Shown here piece by piece: positions 35,691-48,794 of a stretch of 64,000 nucleotides of DNA (position 1 is its first letter; the number at the start of each line of letters is the position of its first letter). A program made the translations under genes and the position numbers. The DNA comes from Panulirus ornatus (Eukaryota > Arthropoda > Malacostraca > Decapoda > Palinuridae). The notes below the pieces were generated by a model. It had not been told where the DNA came from. It did not search any database and saw nothing but the letters and a program-made list of their open reading frames with translations. The DNA lies in assembly GCF_036320965.1 (NCBI RefSeq), contig NC_092269.1, positions 35,333,343-35,397,342 of the forward strand. The letters are read 5' to 3'.

Positions 35691-36538
35691 GAGTGCGCGT
35701 CGTGCATTGCGGCCGAGAAGAGCGTTATTGTTCACTAAGCAACCGCTCGTCCAGCCTAATGGCAGAATCCTGTCGTACATACACTCTCGTGGGCAGCCAC
35801 CGACCGGTAGGGTTAGTGACGGCTGCGCAGTGAAGCCAGCACTTCAGTGGCTGTCGAGCATTTCTCCCTTGACCCAGGTTGCTGTCTTTTCCTCCTGCTT
35901 CACCCTCACGTGGGGCTGCTGGTTTAAAGTCAGAAACATATTAAGCAAACACTCCTTGACACCATCTATTGTTTATGAGGCGAATTATATTGATGTAACC
36001 TTGTTAAAGAACGGTAATTGAAATGGCTATGAAACAGATGTGACGAAATGATTTACGAGAATTATCATCCAGTTGAATAAGCTGAAGTTGGATTACCGTT
36101 TGGTCATCACACGAAACAGAATACTGTTGTGTAAGTACTGTCGCTAATTCCAACACACGTGTATTTCTTGTTTAATGAGCTTAAAGATCTCAGTCAGCAG
36201 TTCAGTCGACCTGACTCAAGTCGTCTTATTTAGCTGTTCGACTGAGGGGGATTCAACCCTGTAAACACAGTGATTCAGTTTCAGTGGCAAAAAGTTCCGT
36301 CTTGTAAAGAGAGTGGGAACCCCCGTCCACGGTTGGGTCAGGAGGCCTGCATTACAGCGAGGACAGTGAGGGCATTGTTTGTGTTGGAAGGAGAGGTAAA
36401 TGGAAGCGCCCAGCCTAGAATGCGAGTGTTCATTCTGACGTTCGGACATACGCTCGTTATCAAGGAACTGACTTAAAGAGGAACTTTGACAAGGTGTATA
36501 GAAACTCTGCTAAGATCAGTTACGTAAAACGTGCTGCG

Positions 36539-36539
<1 letters not shown>
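35691..36539. other. Intergenic, no recognised gene
   Basis: The open frame from the LINE tail runs to 36021 but is featureless. No other feature was seen. Confidence 0.5.

Positions 36540-36577
<38 letters not shown>
36540..36577. repeat. (CA)n microsatellite
   Basis: About 19 CA units. Confidence 0.96.
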
Positions 36578-36582
<5 letters not shown>

Positions 36583-37059
36583 TGCGAGTCTGTCGTCCGT
36601 ACAGGGGAGTGTTGGACCACCCCTCACTTCTCGTAGATGGTTGATAAACAGGTTTTTTTTTTTTTTTTACGCAGATTCTTGATAACGCTTACTGACAGTT
36701 CTCTTGCCGTAAGCTCGGGGCCCCTTTATTTAGACGAATTATAATAACATCGCGTTATCTTCACCTTAATTAGTACGAAAATGTTGACTCGCGGGCGGAG
36801 GATGGTTTTTTTAAAATTTTGGTGTTGTATGGAGACGAGGTATTGTGCAGTGTGAAAACTATGCTATTACTCAGTCAGAACCTGGGGAGGTGGCCAGTGT
36901 TGGCTTTTTTAAAGGCCAGACTCTGGTACCCTTGCATCTGCCATTGATTCTAAAGTACATATACGATAATCTTAAGGCTGCTGGATCGACTTTTTTCTTT
37001 TTGAATGAGTGTTGTTTAATAATGTTTCCGTAATACCACGTATGTTCATAGAGGTAAGA

Positions 37060-37540
37060 GGTGGACTTATAGAATCATCGAAGGAGAGCGGAAAGTTGTG
37101 GGGAATTTTCGATAGAGAGATGGGCAGATATTGGGTGATGGACATAGATTAATCAGATTTCGTCTACTCCACTGAGATATCCTGTCCAGGTCTGAGTTTA
37201 CTGAGGAAGTTGTGTCTAGACGAGACGCAGATCGAGTGAGAAGAAAGAGCAGAACTGAAGGGTGTGGAGGAATGCAGTGTTAAATAGTCAGCGTATGAGT
37301 GCTTCGCTTATTCTTAGAAAAAAAGAAAACGTTGATGAAAAAGGAGAAAAAGTGTAGAAGACAGGACAGAACCTTGAGGGACACCACTGTTATTGGAGAA
37401 AGGGGAGAGGCTGATCCATCTACTACCATGGAGAGAGATCGGCCAGAGAGGAAGCTAGATATGCTGGAGCAAAATTAAGGAGGGAAGGCAAAAGAGGGGA
37501 GCTTAGAGATGAGTCTCCGATATACGATCGTGTGTCTTCC
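37060..37540 (-). mobile_element. Decayed jockey-like LINE reverse transcriptase
   Basis: The minus strand from about 37480 down encodes FLSGRSLSMVVDGSASPLSP, corresponding to the FLxxRSxxVxxDG block upstream of the catalytic box. It is followed by VVSLKVLSCLL-like sequence, an eroded GVPQGSVLSPxLF block (other frames read PITVVSLKV). Further on come TLHSSTPF, a remnant of the DDSTLH region, and RISQW then SLSKIPHNFPLSFDDS, as in the RISxWGxxNLVxFNxxK block. Stops and frame changes are frequent. The arrangement resembles an abundant decapod non-LTR family known to me only from recall. Confidence 0.75.
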
Positions 37541-38162
37541 CGGAAGTCGGTTGATCACTGAGTAATCGATTCATTGCTTCTTCACTCATTCATTCAAGGA
37601 GGCTAACCCTTCATTCAATCGTTCATTTAAGTCATTCATTGGTAGAGTTATTAGCACAGACACATTCTATAGGATGAATAACCTTCACTTTCAGTTGGGA
37701 TGTTGTCGACAAGCATATGCTGTTTGTTAATGTTGTATTCAATATTTCTCTTTTAGGTCACTCATTGTTGGAGAAGTTTACACGACTGACTTTCACTCCC
37801 GGTCGGGCACTGATAGATTTACATGCATTATATTCAGTTGTTGACCTTTGAAGTTCCACAATGATTTTAATTTTCGCTTCCAGAGGGAACTGCCAAACTA
37901 ATTCTCATTATGAAAAGAACATTATTTCGTTGTTTACTCGTTAGCTTAGCATACGTATATTGTGTTCTGTATTGTCTCTTCTTCTCTCTATTTCCCTCTT
38001 TTATTCTCTCTATCTCATTATTTTGTTTACTATAAAAGAGCACCGCTATTTATTAACTCCTTTTCTTATAACAAGCGTCCGTGATATATCACTTAGCAAC
38101 ATTGCTGACCAGGAGTTAGCTCGAATGTAAAACTCTTCTCCCCCCTAAGATAAAGATAGTAA

Positions 38163-38163
<1 letters not shown>
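37541..38163. other. Intergenic, no recognised gene
   Basis: A word ttcattca/attcattg recurs at 37568-37640 (short imperfect repeats). Nothing else was seen. Confidence 0.5.
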
Positions 38164-38203
<40 letters not shown>

Positions 38204-38356
38204 CAATATATTGGCTGGTAATGGCGGGGGTGGTTGTTCATAAACTTCCTGGCGAACGAGGAGAGCTTCACTTGGCACAGGTTGACGTCTGAGTGTGGCA
38301 ATGCTGTGGTCTTTCCCATCTTCCCTCTCATCCATTAAGTCCTCGTCTGTGTCCCT

Positions 38357-38429
<73 letters not shown>
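38164..38429. repeat. (CA)n and (TA)n microsatellites
   Basis: (CA)n at 38164-38201 and (TA)n at 38362-38429, about 34 units. Confidence 0.96.
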
Positions 38430-38432
<3 letters not shown>

Positions 38433-38788
38433 TAAAAGCTTATATTGTGATCTGTGACGGAATATGCTGTCAAGCTTGTCATGAAATTGCCAGTGTTGTC
38501 ACATTTAATGCCATGGCATTTGCGCCTGGCATCCGGAAATTCAGGGCTGACTGTGTGAGATGATGGAGGTGTTGGGGGGTGGGGGTCGGTAACCGTGTTG
38601 ACCTTTAAAAGTTTATCTCCCGACCTTTGACCTCCTCGGCCGCCCCATACACCCGCCTTGCACACATCTGTCGCTTCCGATGATATCGCGAAGGGCAAGT
38701 TAGTACGGATGTCATGCTGGTTGATGTGATGGTGGCTGACGTGTGGGCGTGTTGTGGGGTGGGGTGTTTTCTAGGGTCTTAGGGCTGG

Positions 38789-38849
38789 CCTGGCACCTGC
38801 CCACACCCGTGGACAGGTGCCAGGGCCGTGCCCGTGGCCCTGGGCACGG
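38789..38849. other. Two adjacent GC-rich hairpins
   Basis: cctggcacctg (38789-38799) pairs perfectly with caggtgccagg (38814-38824) across a 14-base loop. One base later ccgtgccc (38826-38833) pairs with gggcacgg (38842-38849) across an 8-base loop. They open a GC-rich block that runs to about 39170. Confidence 0.8.
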
Positions 38850-39249
38850 GGCCTGGCACTAGGGCGTCACTGGGTTCCAACGGTAGGGCGGCTGGTGGCG
38901 CGGGTGTGCGCGCGTGTCTCCGGGTGTGTGTGTGTGTGTTTGTCTGTGTGTAGATGGAGGGGGAGGTGGTGGCGAGCGGCCATCCCTCAGTGTGGCTCCG
39001 GCTGCGGCCTTGTGAACACCCTTTCCTCCGTCGCTGGTAGCGCCGCCTGCGGCTCGCTAGTGTGCCGACCGTGTCCCACCGCAGCACGTGCTGCCCAGCA
39101 TGCCCCTGTGTCCGTGTGCGTCCGTGTCCCTACCACGGTGGCACACGTCCTTGTCGTACGACTGCCAGAAGGATCGAGTTATATATAAAGTAGAAAAAAA
39201 AAAGATGTTTGTGGCAAAGTCTCTCGGCTCCTTACAAAAGCACCTGACG

Positions 39250-39368
39250 CACACAGGAGTCACATCACCTGGGAAAAAAATATATGCTATCATACGTCAC
39301 TCGTAATTATAACGTTAATTACGAACCCCAGGAGGTCCATAGCAGTAGACCTAGACCTTCCTGGGTAG
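39250..39368 (+). repeat. Dispersed repeat, copy A (119 bp)
   Basis: Begins cacacaggagtcacatcacc and ends tagaccttcctgggtag. Copy B, at 41709-41825, matches it along its length with roughly ten differences by eye. Nothing identifies the family. Confidence 0.9.
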
Positions 39369-39925
39369 AATTTATTATTCATCTGTACTGAATGCATAAT
39401 CTTCACTCACGTGCGTGTCATTCACGTCTTTATTTATTCATATTTTTTTTATACACTCGTTTGTTGCTGGACGACATACATGACTGAGGAAGACGCAGTA
39501 AGGAAGTGAAGGAGATGAATGTGAATAAAAGACTAATGTATCTGTGGAGGATATTCGTCTCCATCGGAAGGAAATATATATATTGACAGAAAATGAGAAT
39601 GGGTGTCAAGAGAAAAATGTATATACCTCTGCTGGTCGGTCGTCACATCATTTTGAGGGAGATCGTGGTGTCGTTGGCGTGTATGTGTTATGTTCGTTTA
39701 TTCGTGGTCGAGAGGCAGAGGATCGTGGCCGACGTAGGGATCAAAGTGAGGAGGGTACCTTCGCTGGTGCTGCCTCCTCCTACACTCTGTGTTGCAGGGA
39801 GAACACCCACGTGAGGTGGGAGCGACTCAGCAGGAGTACGCTACACACACAGTCGAGTTGATAGACGTACAGTGTGTCTGATTCATAGTGGCTGTGCTCT
39901 GGTTTGTTGACGATTTAGTTTAGCT
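39369..39925. other. Intergenic, no recognised gene
   Basis: Two overlapping + frames (39544-39861) are open but carry no motif. Confidence 0.5.
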
Positions 39926-40380
39926 AGATCATCCAGATCTTCACGCCCCATCACCTGCCCCGTCCTGGCCAGTCTTGAGGATCTTCCAGATCTTGATGCC
40001 CCATCACCTGCGCCCTCCTGGCCAGTCTTGAGGATCTTCCAGATCTTCACGTCCCATCACCTGCCTCTTGGAAAGTCTTGAGGATCTTCCAGATCTTCAC
40101 GCCCCATCACCTGCCTCTTGGAAAGTCTTGAGAATCTTCCAGATCTTCACACCCCATTACCTGCCTCCTGGTCAGTCTTCAGGATCTTCCAGATCTTCAC
40201 GCCCCATCACCTGCCCCCCATGGCCAGTCTTGAGGATCTTCCAGATCTTCACGCCCCATCACCTGCACCCCATGGCCAGTCTTGAGGATCTTCCAGATCT
40301 TCACGCCCCATCACCTGCGTCCTCCTGGCCAGTCTTGAGGATCTTCCAGATCTTCACGCCCCCATCATCTCGTGGCGGGT
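39926..40380. repeat. ~50-bp minisatellite, about 9 units
   Basis: Units of 45-52 bases: cagtcttgaggatcttccag, atcttcacgccccatcacct, then gcctcctggc or variants. Length differences between units fall in the gcc-tcc-tgg linker. Confidence 0.96.
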
Positions 40381-40529
40381 CTTGCCGAAGACATCTTTGA
40401 GATTTTCTTCCCGCCACGATCATCGTGAAGAAGCGACGTACAGGACTTCGTCTCACCCGTCCAGTATCGCCGCGACAGCACTTAACTTCACCGTTATCTG
40501 CCTGATGGAAAACCTGGTTACAGTACGAT

Positions 40530-40835
40530 CTATCGCGTCGTAAGTTCAGACTGTCGCAAGGGTTCGATGATCCGGCTCCCAGCCGTGTCGCAAGCTAAGA
40601 CCATCAGACTCCAGTATTATAATATAGCTCCCTGTTGTGTCGCAAGCCAAGACCATCAGACCATCTCGCGTCCTAAGTTTAGATATTAAAGGAGTATGGT
40701 AAGATGGCTCTGTGTCATGTCGAAAGCTCAGATGACCATACGAGTGTGATGATATAGCTTCCTGTCGTGTCGTAAGCTCAGACCAATCATATGAGGTTGA
40801 TGACTTAGCTCTATGTCATGTCGTAAGATCAACGC
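40530..40835. repeat. Degenerate ~60-bp tandem repeat, about 5 units
   Basis: The words atagctccctgttgtgtcgc and aagctcagaccatcagac recur at about 40570, 40625, 40705, 40745 and 40805 with much divergence. Confidence 0.7.
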
Positions 40836-41024
40836 ACATGGAAGATAATGATAAGGAAAACTCATATAGTGTGTGTTTGTCATCACTGTAGTTGTTCTTG
40901 AAATTGTTGGGAAAATTATGTATTACGTGAATTATCATGATTATCAACAGTGGATAAGTGGGGGGACGGAGTGAGAGGTACGAGTGGGGTGGTGGAGGGG
41001 AGGAATCGGTGCTCACTCTGGTGG

Positions 41025-41708
41025 GAGAGCACCACACACCACGGCTCTTACTCTCACAGCAGAGCACCACACACTACGTGGGCACCAAAGGCCTCACACT
41101 CTCAGTAGAGCACAACACACCACGTGGTCACCAAAGGCCTCACACTCTCAGTAGAGCACCACACTCCACGTAGTCACCAAAGGGCTCACTCTCTCAGTAG
41201 AGCACCACACTCCACGTGGTCACCAAAGGCCTCACTCTCTCAGTAGAGCACCACACTCCACGTGGTCACCAAAGGGCTCACTCTCACAGTAGAGCACTAC
41301 ACTCCACGTGGTCACCAAAGGGCTCACTCTCAGTAGAGCACCACACTCCACGTGGTCACCAAAGGGCTCACTCTTTCAGTAGAGCACCACACTCCACGTG
41401 GTCACCAAAGGGCTCACTCATTCAGTAGAGCACCACACTCCAGTGTTCACCAAAGGGCTCACTCTCACAGTAGAGCACCTCACTCCACGTGGTCACCAAA
41501 GGCCTCACTCTCATAGCAGAGCACCACACTCCACGTGGTCACCAAAGGGCTCACTCTACTCTCAGTAGAGCACCTCACTCCACGTGGTCACCAAAAGCCT
41601 CACTCTCATAGCAGAGCACTTCACTCCACGTGGTCACCAAAGGCCTCACTCTCACAGCAGAGCACCACACACCACGTGGTCACCAAAGGCCTCGCACTCT
41701 CAGTTGAG
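41025..41708. repeat. 46-bp minisatellite, about 14 units
   Basis: Units consist of cacgtggtcaccaaaggcct, cactctctcagtagagcacc and acactc. About eleven units keep an intact cacgtggtcacc word, so CACGTG palindromes are spaced about 46 bases apart. The array ends directly against dispersed-repeat copy B. Confidence 0.97.
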
Positions 41709-41825
41709 CACACAGAAGTCACATCACCTGGGGAAAAAATAAGTTATCATACGTCATTCGTGATTATAACGTTAATTACGAATCACAGGAGGTCCAGAGC
41801 AGTAGACCTAGACCTTCCTGGGTAG
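41709..41825 (+). repeat. Dispersed repeat, copy B (117 bp)
   Basis: A same-strand near copy of 39250-39368, sharing acgttaattacgaa and agcagtagacctagaccttc exactly. It sits at the right edge of the 46-bp array. Confidence 0.9.
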
Positions 41826-42283
41826 TAGTATTATTCAACGCTGCGTGTGTGACTGTAAAATCTCAGCTAATGATAATTTGTAAGTTCTTTCTCACTGACC
41901 TGTGGCGTCACTTCATTATTCCACGTTTGTTTACCCTTGAAACTTTATTTGTCGACGAGATGTGAAGTGTCTGTAGCGTGTTCTGAAATCATGCTGAAAT
42001 TGATGACTGAATGCGAGGTATTTTCTGTCATAGTTAGAGTTTATGTACATTACTTTCCCGCCCCTCTGCTGCTGGAAGTAGTGCAGCCTTTTTTGATGCA
42101 GGAGCCTCTGGAAAGAGATCTTGTGGGGTAGCACTAGGTAAATTAGATATGGATTGTCAATGTCGTATTTGTTTAGGGTAAGGCGAGATCTGCAAGTGCC
42201 GGTTGTTGAAGTATGGAGGAGGAGGAGTAAGGTTTTTATTGGCGCTTTTTCGATGGTTCTTACTTTGAGTAGTGTGAAACTGC

Positions 42284-42285
<2 letters not shown>

Positions 42286-42363
<78 letters not shown>
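42286..42363. repeat. (GA)n microsatellite
   Basis: 39 GA units. Confidence 0.97.
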
Positions 42364-42366
<3 letters not shown>

Positions 42367-42479
42367 GCTTAGGGACAAGTATGTTGACGTGATATCGTAT
42401 TGGAAGTATTTTTATGTCATTTTCTAAGATATAGAATGCTTGAGGTTGCTAGGCAGCCATCGATTGTGGTGAGTGTCCC

Positions 42480-43300
42480 TGTTTTGTGAGTGCTGCAACC
42501 TAGTTGTGTTTACTTGTGAGAGTGTGGATAACCGGAAGATGAGGCGTAACTTAGGATGGAGCGAGTGAATTGTTTGTAGAAGAATCTGAGAGACATTTTT
42601 TTTCCCTGTTCAAATCTAGCGCCAGCAAGTGTCCAGAAAGCATTTAGCGTGTTTGTATAGCCTTTGTGCTGACGTTGGTGGTGTAGGGAGTAAACGTCGT
42701 GTTTATTTTTAATGTGGAACTCGATGATTGGAAATATATTGACCATTTAACGTTATGCGAGGGCTCAGGCTGGGGGTCATTTCCATCCGGGGTTAAGAGA
42801 AGTTAGGGTAAATATCTGTAAGGATGCAGACACTGTGTTTTGATCGAGCCAACGTTGTAATTGTACGACGTCGTGTTGGCTGCTTTGCTGTCCCTTTCAT
42901 ATGATTAGGTTGGTGATGGTGCGCTATTTAGAGTCTGGGTTTGTTCTCTGGTGTCAGCTGACGGTGAGTTGGGTAGTGTCAGCATGTTTACTGACGTTCT
43001 GAGGTCCTCGACTTGCGGGGTAAGTTTGGATTGTCTTCCTTTGGTTGTCCTTGTGGTATGTGCATCTTGTCAGCCTGGTCGGGGATGCTGGTGTCGCTTG
43101 AAATGACAAGTTCTAGGACGGGAAGTTAGGCAAGATGGAGCCTGGAGTCTGTGTACCGTGTGAGGTATTGGCTAATGTGCTTTCGTATTTTTTTTTTTCC
43201 CTTGTGGTTGGGTGGGTTAGCTGACGTATCATGAGAATGGGTGAATGAGTCATAGAAGAATTCATTTTAGGACGTCCACGTGTGCAGTGTTAGCATGGGA
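42480..43300 (-). mobile_element. Decayed jockey-like LINE, thumb region
   Basis: The minus-strand frame 42746-42510 encodes LNAFWTLAGARFEQGK followed by FYKQFTRSILSYASS. This corresponds to the LNxLRxLAGTxFGxxKExLL and YKxFIRPxLxYAxP blocks C-terminal to the reverse transcriptase catalytic core of jockey-type elements. Higher coordinates (upstream on that strand) show only scattered similarity, for example LRTSVNMLTLPNS near 43000. The upper boundary is therefore approximate. The copy is broken by stops. Confidence 0.7.
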
Positions 43301-43954
43301 ATGTTAATAATGTGTGGGGAGGTGGGTGGCTGGTTGGAAGCCTGACTGACTGCTTGCATAAGATGAGGATGCTGAAAGAATGCCTTATGAGTAATTCACC
43401 CGTGGTATCTTGGATGTGAGCGCAGAGCCATGCAGGAGGACTGGGCGTTGAGATCCCCACTTGGGCATGGGTCATGTTCTGTGGTAGGGTAGCGTAGCGA
43501 GGAGGGCTGGTGGCAAGCGGGCGTTGAAATACATTGTAGTAAGAAGTGTTAGATTGCCTTATTTTCAACGTTCCAAGTGTTTTTATGGTGTTTGATGTGT
43601 CTCGTACCCTTTAGGATAGTTGCTTACGTATATTTTCGTCTTTTCAAAAACCTTTCTCTTTACATCCCTGAGCTTTAGTAGGTTCTCTTTAACTTTAATA
43701 ATGTTGGATGTTCAAAACATCTCTGTATTTCTGCTCGAGGATCTTTTTCTTTTTTCCATACAATCTTAAAATTCCTTCTTTCCTTCCTTTCTTATCTTAC
43801 CGTATTCGTTCTTCTCTTGCTTCTTTCTTTGAAATTGCTTGGGTCTTGTGCTACCCGTATCTCCTCCGTGGAATATCCCTTCGTCCTTTCTTTCCGAGGT
43901 GTTACGTCTCCTCCTCCCTGTCTCCCGACTCCCCAGAATAGCCGGATCTTTTAA
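43301..43954. other. Intergenic, no recognised gene
   Basis: The 92-codon minus frame 43290-43568 could be further LINE sequence but has no decisive motif. 43660-43940 is pyrimidine-rich. Confidence 0.45.
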
Positions 43955-44085
43955 AAGATGGCGTGACGTTACGATAGCAGAATCATCCCGTGGCGTGACC
44001 TTACGATAACAGAATCATCCCGCGGCGTGAACTTGCGATAACCGAACCCCTTCTTCAGGTGGTGGCGTGACCTCACGACCCAACA
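43955..44085. repeat. ~32-bp minisatellite, 3-4 units
   Basis: Units gtggcgtgaccttacgataa then cagaatcatccc. The last unit is separated by an insertion (ccttcttcagg). Confidence 0.9.
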
Positions 44086-44266
44086 AGTCTGCTGCACCTT
44101 CGTCAGGAGTCAGATGAGATAACCAGTTAGGCATTCAGTGCCGATAACCCAGAGCAAAATAGAAAAAAAAAAGGAGAGGATCAGAATTGCAAAGTGACTA
44201 CTGGTTCGAAAATGAATTTATGATTAGTTGTACCCGATGTTTACACTAGTGCATGTGTGTAGTTAT

Positions 44267-44676
<410 letters not shown>

Positions 44677-45416
44677 TGTATAACTTTAGAATTGCGCTGA
44701 ACCAAGCCCCGTGCTTGCTCGGGCATATACATGGCTGGCCTGGTAAGCAAGTATTGAACTAGACGGGAGTGTGTGATCGCTCAGCGCCGTTAGCGTATAA
44801 CTGGGTGTGGTACGAAACACACTTCATCAACTCCCGACACGCTGCACGCTGTCCGGATGGGTAGGGGACACGCTAAGCTTGCACGCCCTCCTCCCAATGC
44901 TTAGGCTTGCATTTCCTCCTCCTCCTCCTTCCCCCTCACGCCCTCCCAGTGTAAGTGAAGCGAACGTGATAGAATTAGTTTCTATACTTTTCTAAAGTCT
45001 AAAGTAGACTTTGGCGGACTTAAACTTACGGCAGAAATTAAACTCCCCCTTTTTTTTTTTTTTTCAAGCCACGCACCAACTTAGACCACAGGCGCTTAAA
45101 TCAAACTCTCTCCGAGAAATTATAACAAACACCTAAATAAGTACAACACTACATACTTGTTATTCTTACCATGTAAATCAAGACATATAAGAGTAAATGA
45201 CGCTCAAAAGATTCGCTGCATAGAAAACGTAGTATGGACTCTACGAAACTTATATACATTCAGTTGACATTAGGAAACCTATTAACTAAACGTTGTGTTT
45301 TACGATTCATTAGTCGTCTCGTGGTCTGTGATCACATATTTAAATCTCTTTGAGGCTTGTTTATCTTCATGGCCATTCACCAGATGATAAAGGCACGCTA
45401 CGTGTTTGTTTTGATG

Positions 45417-45564
45417 GTCGGTAATGGTTATTCTGGGGTATAGATTAGACAGATGTTGGCGTATGTTTTACACTCTTTCCAGTAGACGTTGTCGGTAATG
45501 GTTATTCTGGGGTATAGATTAGACAGATGTTGGCGTATGTTTTACACTCTTTCCAGTAGATGTT
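45417..45564. repeat. Recent 74-bp tandem duplication
   Basis: 45417-45490 and 45491-45564 are identical except for one C/T difference four bases from the end. Confidence 0.98.
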
Positions 45565-46429
45565 TATATCCTCTTGCCTTTCTGCCTCATTAATGATATA
45601 TATATATAGATATACACATTAATCTCTTTAGCACACCATGTTGATCTTCCGGGCCCTGTGTTGGTTCAGTGCGGAAGTTAGGGTAACTCATGGCTCAGAA
45701 CACCAGACATCAAACTAAATTGCCCCATCATCTGGAACTTTGATGGGTTGCGGGCCAAATTTAGACAGAGGTCGACCTAGGCCTCAGTCGACGCCGCTTT
45801 TTTTGCCTTGAACCCCACGAGAGAATGACGAAAAAAAAGAAAATCTTTTGTTTTATAATGATTATTATTATTTTTCATGAATTTAGAAAAAAATGAGGAA
45901 GTTACGTTCCTTTGAAATGCTGTCAGGAATGTTATTTCATAAAGTGGTCATAAATTGATGAGAAAAAAAATTGAAATGAATAAGTGAAAAAAAAATGTGG
46001 AAAGTATTAAATTTGAAGGAAAGTATGGCTGATTGATAAAAAAAAAAAATTGAACCCACGCCAGCATCAATTTTATCAGTGCGAATTTCCTCGGTGAAAA
46101 AAAAAGAGAAAATGGTAAAATTTTTAAACTTAATTTCGGAAATGCCGAAATAAGGTAAATTAACGAGGCCGTTAAAAGTGTGCAGGGGTTAGGGTAGCAA
46201 CTGTGTCGGCGCGTATTGCACACCGCGATGAAAACAAGTCTTCCCGAGTTATTGGTCGAATTAATTTCACACGAGCGAAGAAAAATTGGAAGTCATTGGG
46301 AACGTCACAAGTGTATGAGGGATCGAGAGCTGGATGACGGAGCGGAGGCAAAGTGGACTAGGATGTATTGGTACAGCGGCACCCATGCTGATGACAAGAC
46401 CTTCATTTGAATATTGTACTCGTTTCTAG

Positions 46430-46433
<4 letters not shown>
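45565..46433. other. AT-rich intergenic DNA
   Basis: Many A8-A10 runs (45831-46110) and no recognised feature. 46216-46410 is open on the + strand for 64 codons with no motif. Confidence 0.5.
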
Positions 46434-46505
<72 letters not shown>

Positions 46506-46950
46506 TATTTATTTTGCTTTGTCGCTGTCTCCCGCGTTAGCGAGGTAGCGCAAGGAAACAGACGAAAGAATGGCCCATCCCACCCACATACACATGTATA
46601 TACATACACGTCCACACACGCAAATATACATACCTATACATCTCAATGTATACATATATATACACACACAGACATATACATATATACACATGTACATAAT
46701 TCATACTGTCTGCCTTTATTTATTTTTCAAACTATTCGCCATTTCCCGCGTTAGCGAGGTAGCATTAAGAACAGAGGGCTGGGCCTTTGAGGGAATATCC
46801 TCACCTGGCCCCCTTCTCTGTTCCTTCTTTTGGAAAATTAAAAAAAAACGAGATGGGAGGATTTCCAGCCCCCCCCCCCCGCTCCCTCTCCTTTTAGTCG
46901 CCTTCTACGACACGCAGGGAATACATGGGAAGTATTCTTTCTCCCCTATC

Positions 46951-47021
<71 letters not shown>
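46434..47021. mobile_element. Interspersed repeat framed by (TA)n
   Basis: (TA)n at 46434-46500, a 452-base body at 46501-46952, and (TA)n at 46953-47021. The body holds the 19-base word cccgcgttagcgaggtagc twice, exactly, at 46531-46549 and 46745-46763. Each is followed by related text (gcaaggaaacagac versus attaagaacagag). It ends cgccttctacgacacgcagg then gaagtattctttctcccct. The left part resembles, in decayed form, the sequence at 800-850, which begins the LINE remnant there. I infer a short derivative made of LINE terminal regions. I recall this sequence as very abundant in decapod genomes. Confidence 0.8.
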
Positions 47022-48193
<1,172 letters not shown>

Positions 48194-48530
48194 CCACCTT
48201 CGACTGTAGGGAGGGGAGTCACAGGGTTATCGATTTCCACCTTAAGGTGTCTGGTTTACCTCGTCTAACCAGCTCGTTAGAGGTTATTGCCAGTTAGCCT
48301 CTGGTACATAAACCCCCCTCCCACCCCCAGCGCACGTCCTTCGGCCAGCCTTATATAACACACGATCCTCTTGTAATGTGAGGTTACGACACAGCACATG
48401 CTGCTGTGAGCGTGTGGTACTGTTTGAAAACAACAACTGCTTATTGTGTATTGAGCTTGACTGTGTCTTTAACTCACACTAAGGGCAGCCTTTGCTGTGT
48501 CGTAAGGCCATACCACGCTAGAGATGCGTT

Positions 48531-48630
48531 TTTTTTTTTTTTTTTTAAACTCACAACCCTTGGACCGTTTAAGGGAGACCGTGAGACGGGATGAGAGTTG
48601 GTGTGTGTGTGTGTGTGAGAGAGAGAGATA
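48531..48630. repeat. Poly-T and short (GT)n-(GA)n tract
   Basis: A T run at 48529-48546 and a compound gtgtgtgt...gagagaga tract at 48599-48629. Confidence 0.9.
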
Positions 48631-48794
48631 GGAGACCTCCGAGATGATAGTGTATCTGAGACAAGTGGCCCTCTTGTCTCTCTCTTGTCTCACCGTGAGC
48701 AGTGTGTCCTCAAGCCAAAGACCTTGTGCCACCACACTGCTGCAGCAGCGTCCTACATGCACCTCTGAAGCACGCTGGGTGCCATCCTAGGACC

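Noticed and set aside
35691..36021. Extension of the LINE tail frame as an independent protein
   Set aside because: No motif beyond the LINE block. The frame simply lacks stops by chance.
41025..41708. Regular spaced units as a CRISPR array
   Set aside because: Units are contiguous and similar throughout with no unique spacers, and the host is eukaryotic. It is a minisatellite.
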